DNA of 6,427 nt from Chloroflexota bacterium (GTDB taxonomy: Bacteria > Chloroflexota > Anaerolineae > Promineifilales > Promineifilaceae), in NCBI GenBank assembly GCA_030599405.1, contig JAUVOB010000088.1, positions 1 to 6,427 of the forward strand. The letters are read 5' to 3'. The translations under genes were made by a program, and so were the position numbers. Below the pieces are notes generated by a model. The model was given only the letters and a program-made list of their open reading frames with translations. It ran no database searches and was not told where the DNA came from. How positions within the stretch are numbered: the stretch's first letter is position 1; every line of letters starts with the position of its first letter. Shown here piece by piece: positions 4,986-6,427 of this stretch.

Positions 4986-6427
4986 GATATCGTCTCTCTA
5001 GGTCTAAGGATGCAGTAAACAAAACCATTCATTTCAACAAGATCCGTTGTTTCGTATTGCCGGCCAATAACTTCGAGAACCGGAGCCGGGTAGAACTGGG
5101 CCCGAAAAACGACCGAATCGAATTGTTGTTTTTCAAGCATATCAAGCATCTCCGTCAAATCAACCTGCTGATTATTATACAGATTCAGGAGTTGCGTCGG
5201 ATTAGTTACGATGTCTCTGCCGAGATATAACCCGAATCCTGCCTCTTCACTAAATGCCGCGCTTTCACCTTTGGCTATCAACTCTGAAATCATGATCCCG
5301 GCCTGGGTATCCGTGGCGTCTGGTGGTCGGCCAATTAAGCCAACACCAGCCGAATCAACGTAGGGCACAGCTTCAGGAGGCATGCTAGCTGAGCAGGATG
5401 TTTGGGGCGGGACATTGGTTGCCGTCTCTTTTCCGAGTATATTGGCTATGGTCCGCAGGGTTGGGGAATGGGTAGGCATGTGGAAAACTTTGTTGGCCTG
5501 CACCAGCAATAGTATCGAGATGACGATAATGGATGCTGCGTACCATCTGCTACCCTGACGTTCAGTATGATTGAGAACGCGGTTGAAGGCCAATCCTGCC
5601 AGGATGCATCCTGCGGCAATGGCTGTAGCGAAGTACGATTCACCTGCACCCCATTTTCCAGCAGTTAGGCCGTTAACAGATGCCACGGCGAACCATATTG
5701 CATAAATGGAAAGCCGTTCAAAGTAAAACTGGTAAAAGGCCAGAGCTGCGGCAGCGACAAGGATCACTGTATGGAGATTAAACCACTGCTTAAGTAGGCC
5801 GATGCTCTGTCCTGGTATAAAAGGATTTACATTCGCTGTTACCGTATTGACCAGCCATTGTCCTCCCGTAGCGATATCAATGAGGAAAAAGATCATCGCA
5901 GTGACAGCAGCAAAGCCTAGAGCCCAAATAATGGCTCGTTTTGTCTGGCGTAAAAATAGAAACAGAAAAACAGCGGCAACGGTAGCGTAAGCGAGTTGTT
6001 TTGTATAGCCGGCGAGAAGTAAAAGAACCATCACTGCTAGCAGACCCCGGTTGTTCCGTTTGCCTTCTAATTCTTCTTTCTCTACGACAACTGTTACCAG
6101 GACAACAGCCAATACCTCGAACATGACCATGAACATATGCTGCCTGAACAAGGGCCCCACATGGTAGATGTAATTTGAGGCCAGGAATGCCAATCCCGCC
6201 AGCGATGAAATCCACCATCTTTTCCCCTGGCGATGAACAGCATAGCCTATCACTGAGGCAGTAATAAGCGTGCCAATGAAGGAGACCAACCTGCCTGTCC
6301 AGTACTGTGGGCCAAAGATCCAAACAAACGGGACAATTACGAGGTGATAGACAGGTGGATAGTTGGATGAGTAAAACGGGTAGGTGCTGTTGTCTTGATA
6401 CGGCCACTGACCGCGACTGAACATCAA
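4982..6427 (-). CDS. GT-C-like membrane glycosyltransferase (ArnT/PMT/RgtA-D type), partial, 5' end outside window
   Basis: The frame is open from the right edge to the TGA at 4984-4982, giving 481 codons. The codon at the very edge is TTG and need not be the start: the family normally has a first membrane helix and an acidic catalytic loop motif before the part seen here, so the N-terminus is probably missing. The visible part begins in the first outer loop, with YPPVYHLVIVPFVWIFGP (residues 23-40) and then GRLVSF (45-50), a pattern typical of lipid-linked-sugar GT-C enzymes. About ten hydrophobic segments follow up to residue 312. Residues about 320-481 form a soluble C-terminal domain. Such enzymes move a sugar from a polyprenyl-phosphate carrier to lipids, glycans or proteins outside the membrane; acceptor and sugar are unknown here. 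The next gene overlaps it by 4 nt. Confidence 0.8.
   Translation of the reverse strand: MMFSRGQWPYQDNSTYPFYSSNYPPVYHLVIVPFVWIFGPQYWTGRLVSFIGTLITASVIGYAVHRQGKRWWISSLAGLAFLASNYIYHVGPLFRQHMFMVMFEVLAVVLVTVVVEKEELEGKRNNRGLLAVMVLLLLAGYTKQLAYATVAAVFLFLFLRQTKRAIIWALGFAAVTAMIFFLIDIATGGQWLVNTVTANVNPFIPGQSIGLLKQWFNLHTVILVAAAALAFYQFYFERLSIYAIWFAVASVNGLTAGKWGAGESYFATAIAAGCILAGLAFNRVLNHTERQGSRWYAASIIVISILLLVQANKVFHMPTHSPTLRTIANILGKETATNVPPQTSCSASMPPEAVPYVDSAGVGLIGRPPDATDTQAGIMISELIAKGESAAFSEEAGFGLYLGRDIVTNPTQLLNLYNNQQVDLTEMLDMLEKQQFDSVVFRAQFYPAPVLEVIGRQYETTDLVEMNGFVYCILRPRETIS

Noticed and set aside
5877..6407. A 176-codon open frame on the minus strand inside the GT-C gene
   Set aside because: It is out of frame with a protein showing clear membrane-family features, and its own translation has no recognisable domain and an irregular Cys/Arg-rich composition. 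It is a shadow frame.
1..6427. CRISPR array, insertion sequence, prophage or defence system
   Set aside because: No regularly spaced repeats, transposase, integrase, terminal inverted repeats or nuclease/toxin genes are visible; all long frames belong to housekeeping, transport or envelope families apart from the zinc-ribbon protein.

Overview
This window holds six genes in three transcription blocks, with two of the genes cut by the window edges. It looks like ordinary bacterial chromosome with near-balanced base composition, dense gene packing and short gene overlaps. I saw no mobile element, CRISPR array, tRNA or rRNA. The SecG loop sequence, the GT-C glycosyltransferase type and the family 5 solute-binding protein behind secG suggest a Chloroflexota-like bacterium. 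That assignment is inference from sequence style and has not been tested by any search.

Layout, left to right. (1) Positions 1-1411 on the minus strand carry a two-gene ABC exporter: a complete ATPase followed by a membrane protein that runs off the left edge. The second gene starts at a TTG overlapping the ATPase stop, so the pair is probably translationally coupled. (2) Positions 1412-1651 form a divergent intergenic region. It has a good plus-strand promoter (extended -10, TATAAT) for secG and a weaker minus-strand promoter candidate that would give the ATPase gene an almost leaderless mRNA. (3) Positions 1652-3619 on the plus strand carry secG (the small Sec translocon subunit) and, 39 bp later, a membrane-anchored family 5 (peptide/nickel type) solute-binding protein. 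(4) Positions 3692-6427 on the minus strand, convergent with block 3, carry in transcription order a 5'-truncated multi-spanning GT-C glycosyltransferase-like protein, a small protein with six CxxC pairs and a C-terminal membrane anchor, and scpA (chromosome segregation and condensation kleisin). The junctions are a 4-nt overlap and a 1-nt gap.

The blocks are functionally distinct: export, protein translocation and solute capture, and envelope glycosylation linked to chromosome condensation. The most interesting point is the tight block of GT-C protein, tail-anchored zinc-ribbon protein and ScpA, with no scpB directly after scpA. Four of the five genes whose start lies in the window and can be judged, other than the ATPase, were placed as one ATG (secG), one TTG and, with the zinc-ribbon gene included, three GTG starts. 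Known families explain most of the window, and I see no clear evidence of a wholly new system.
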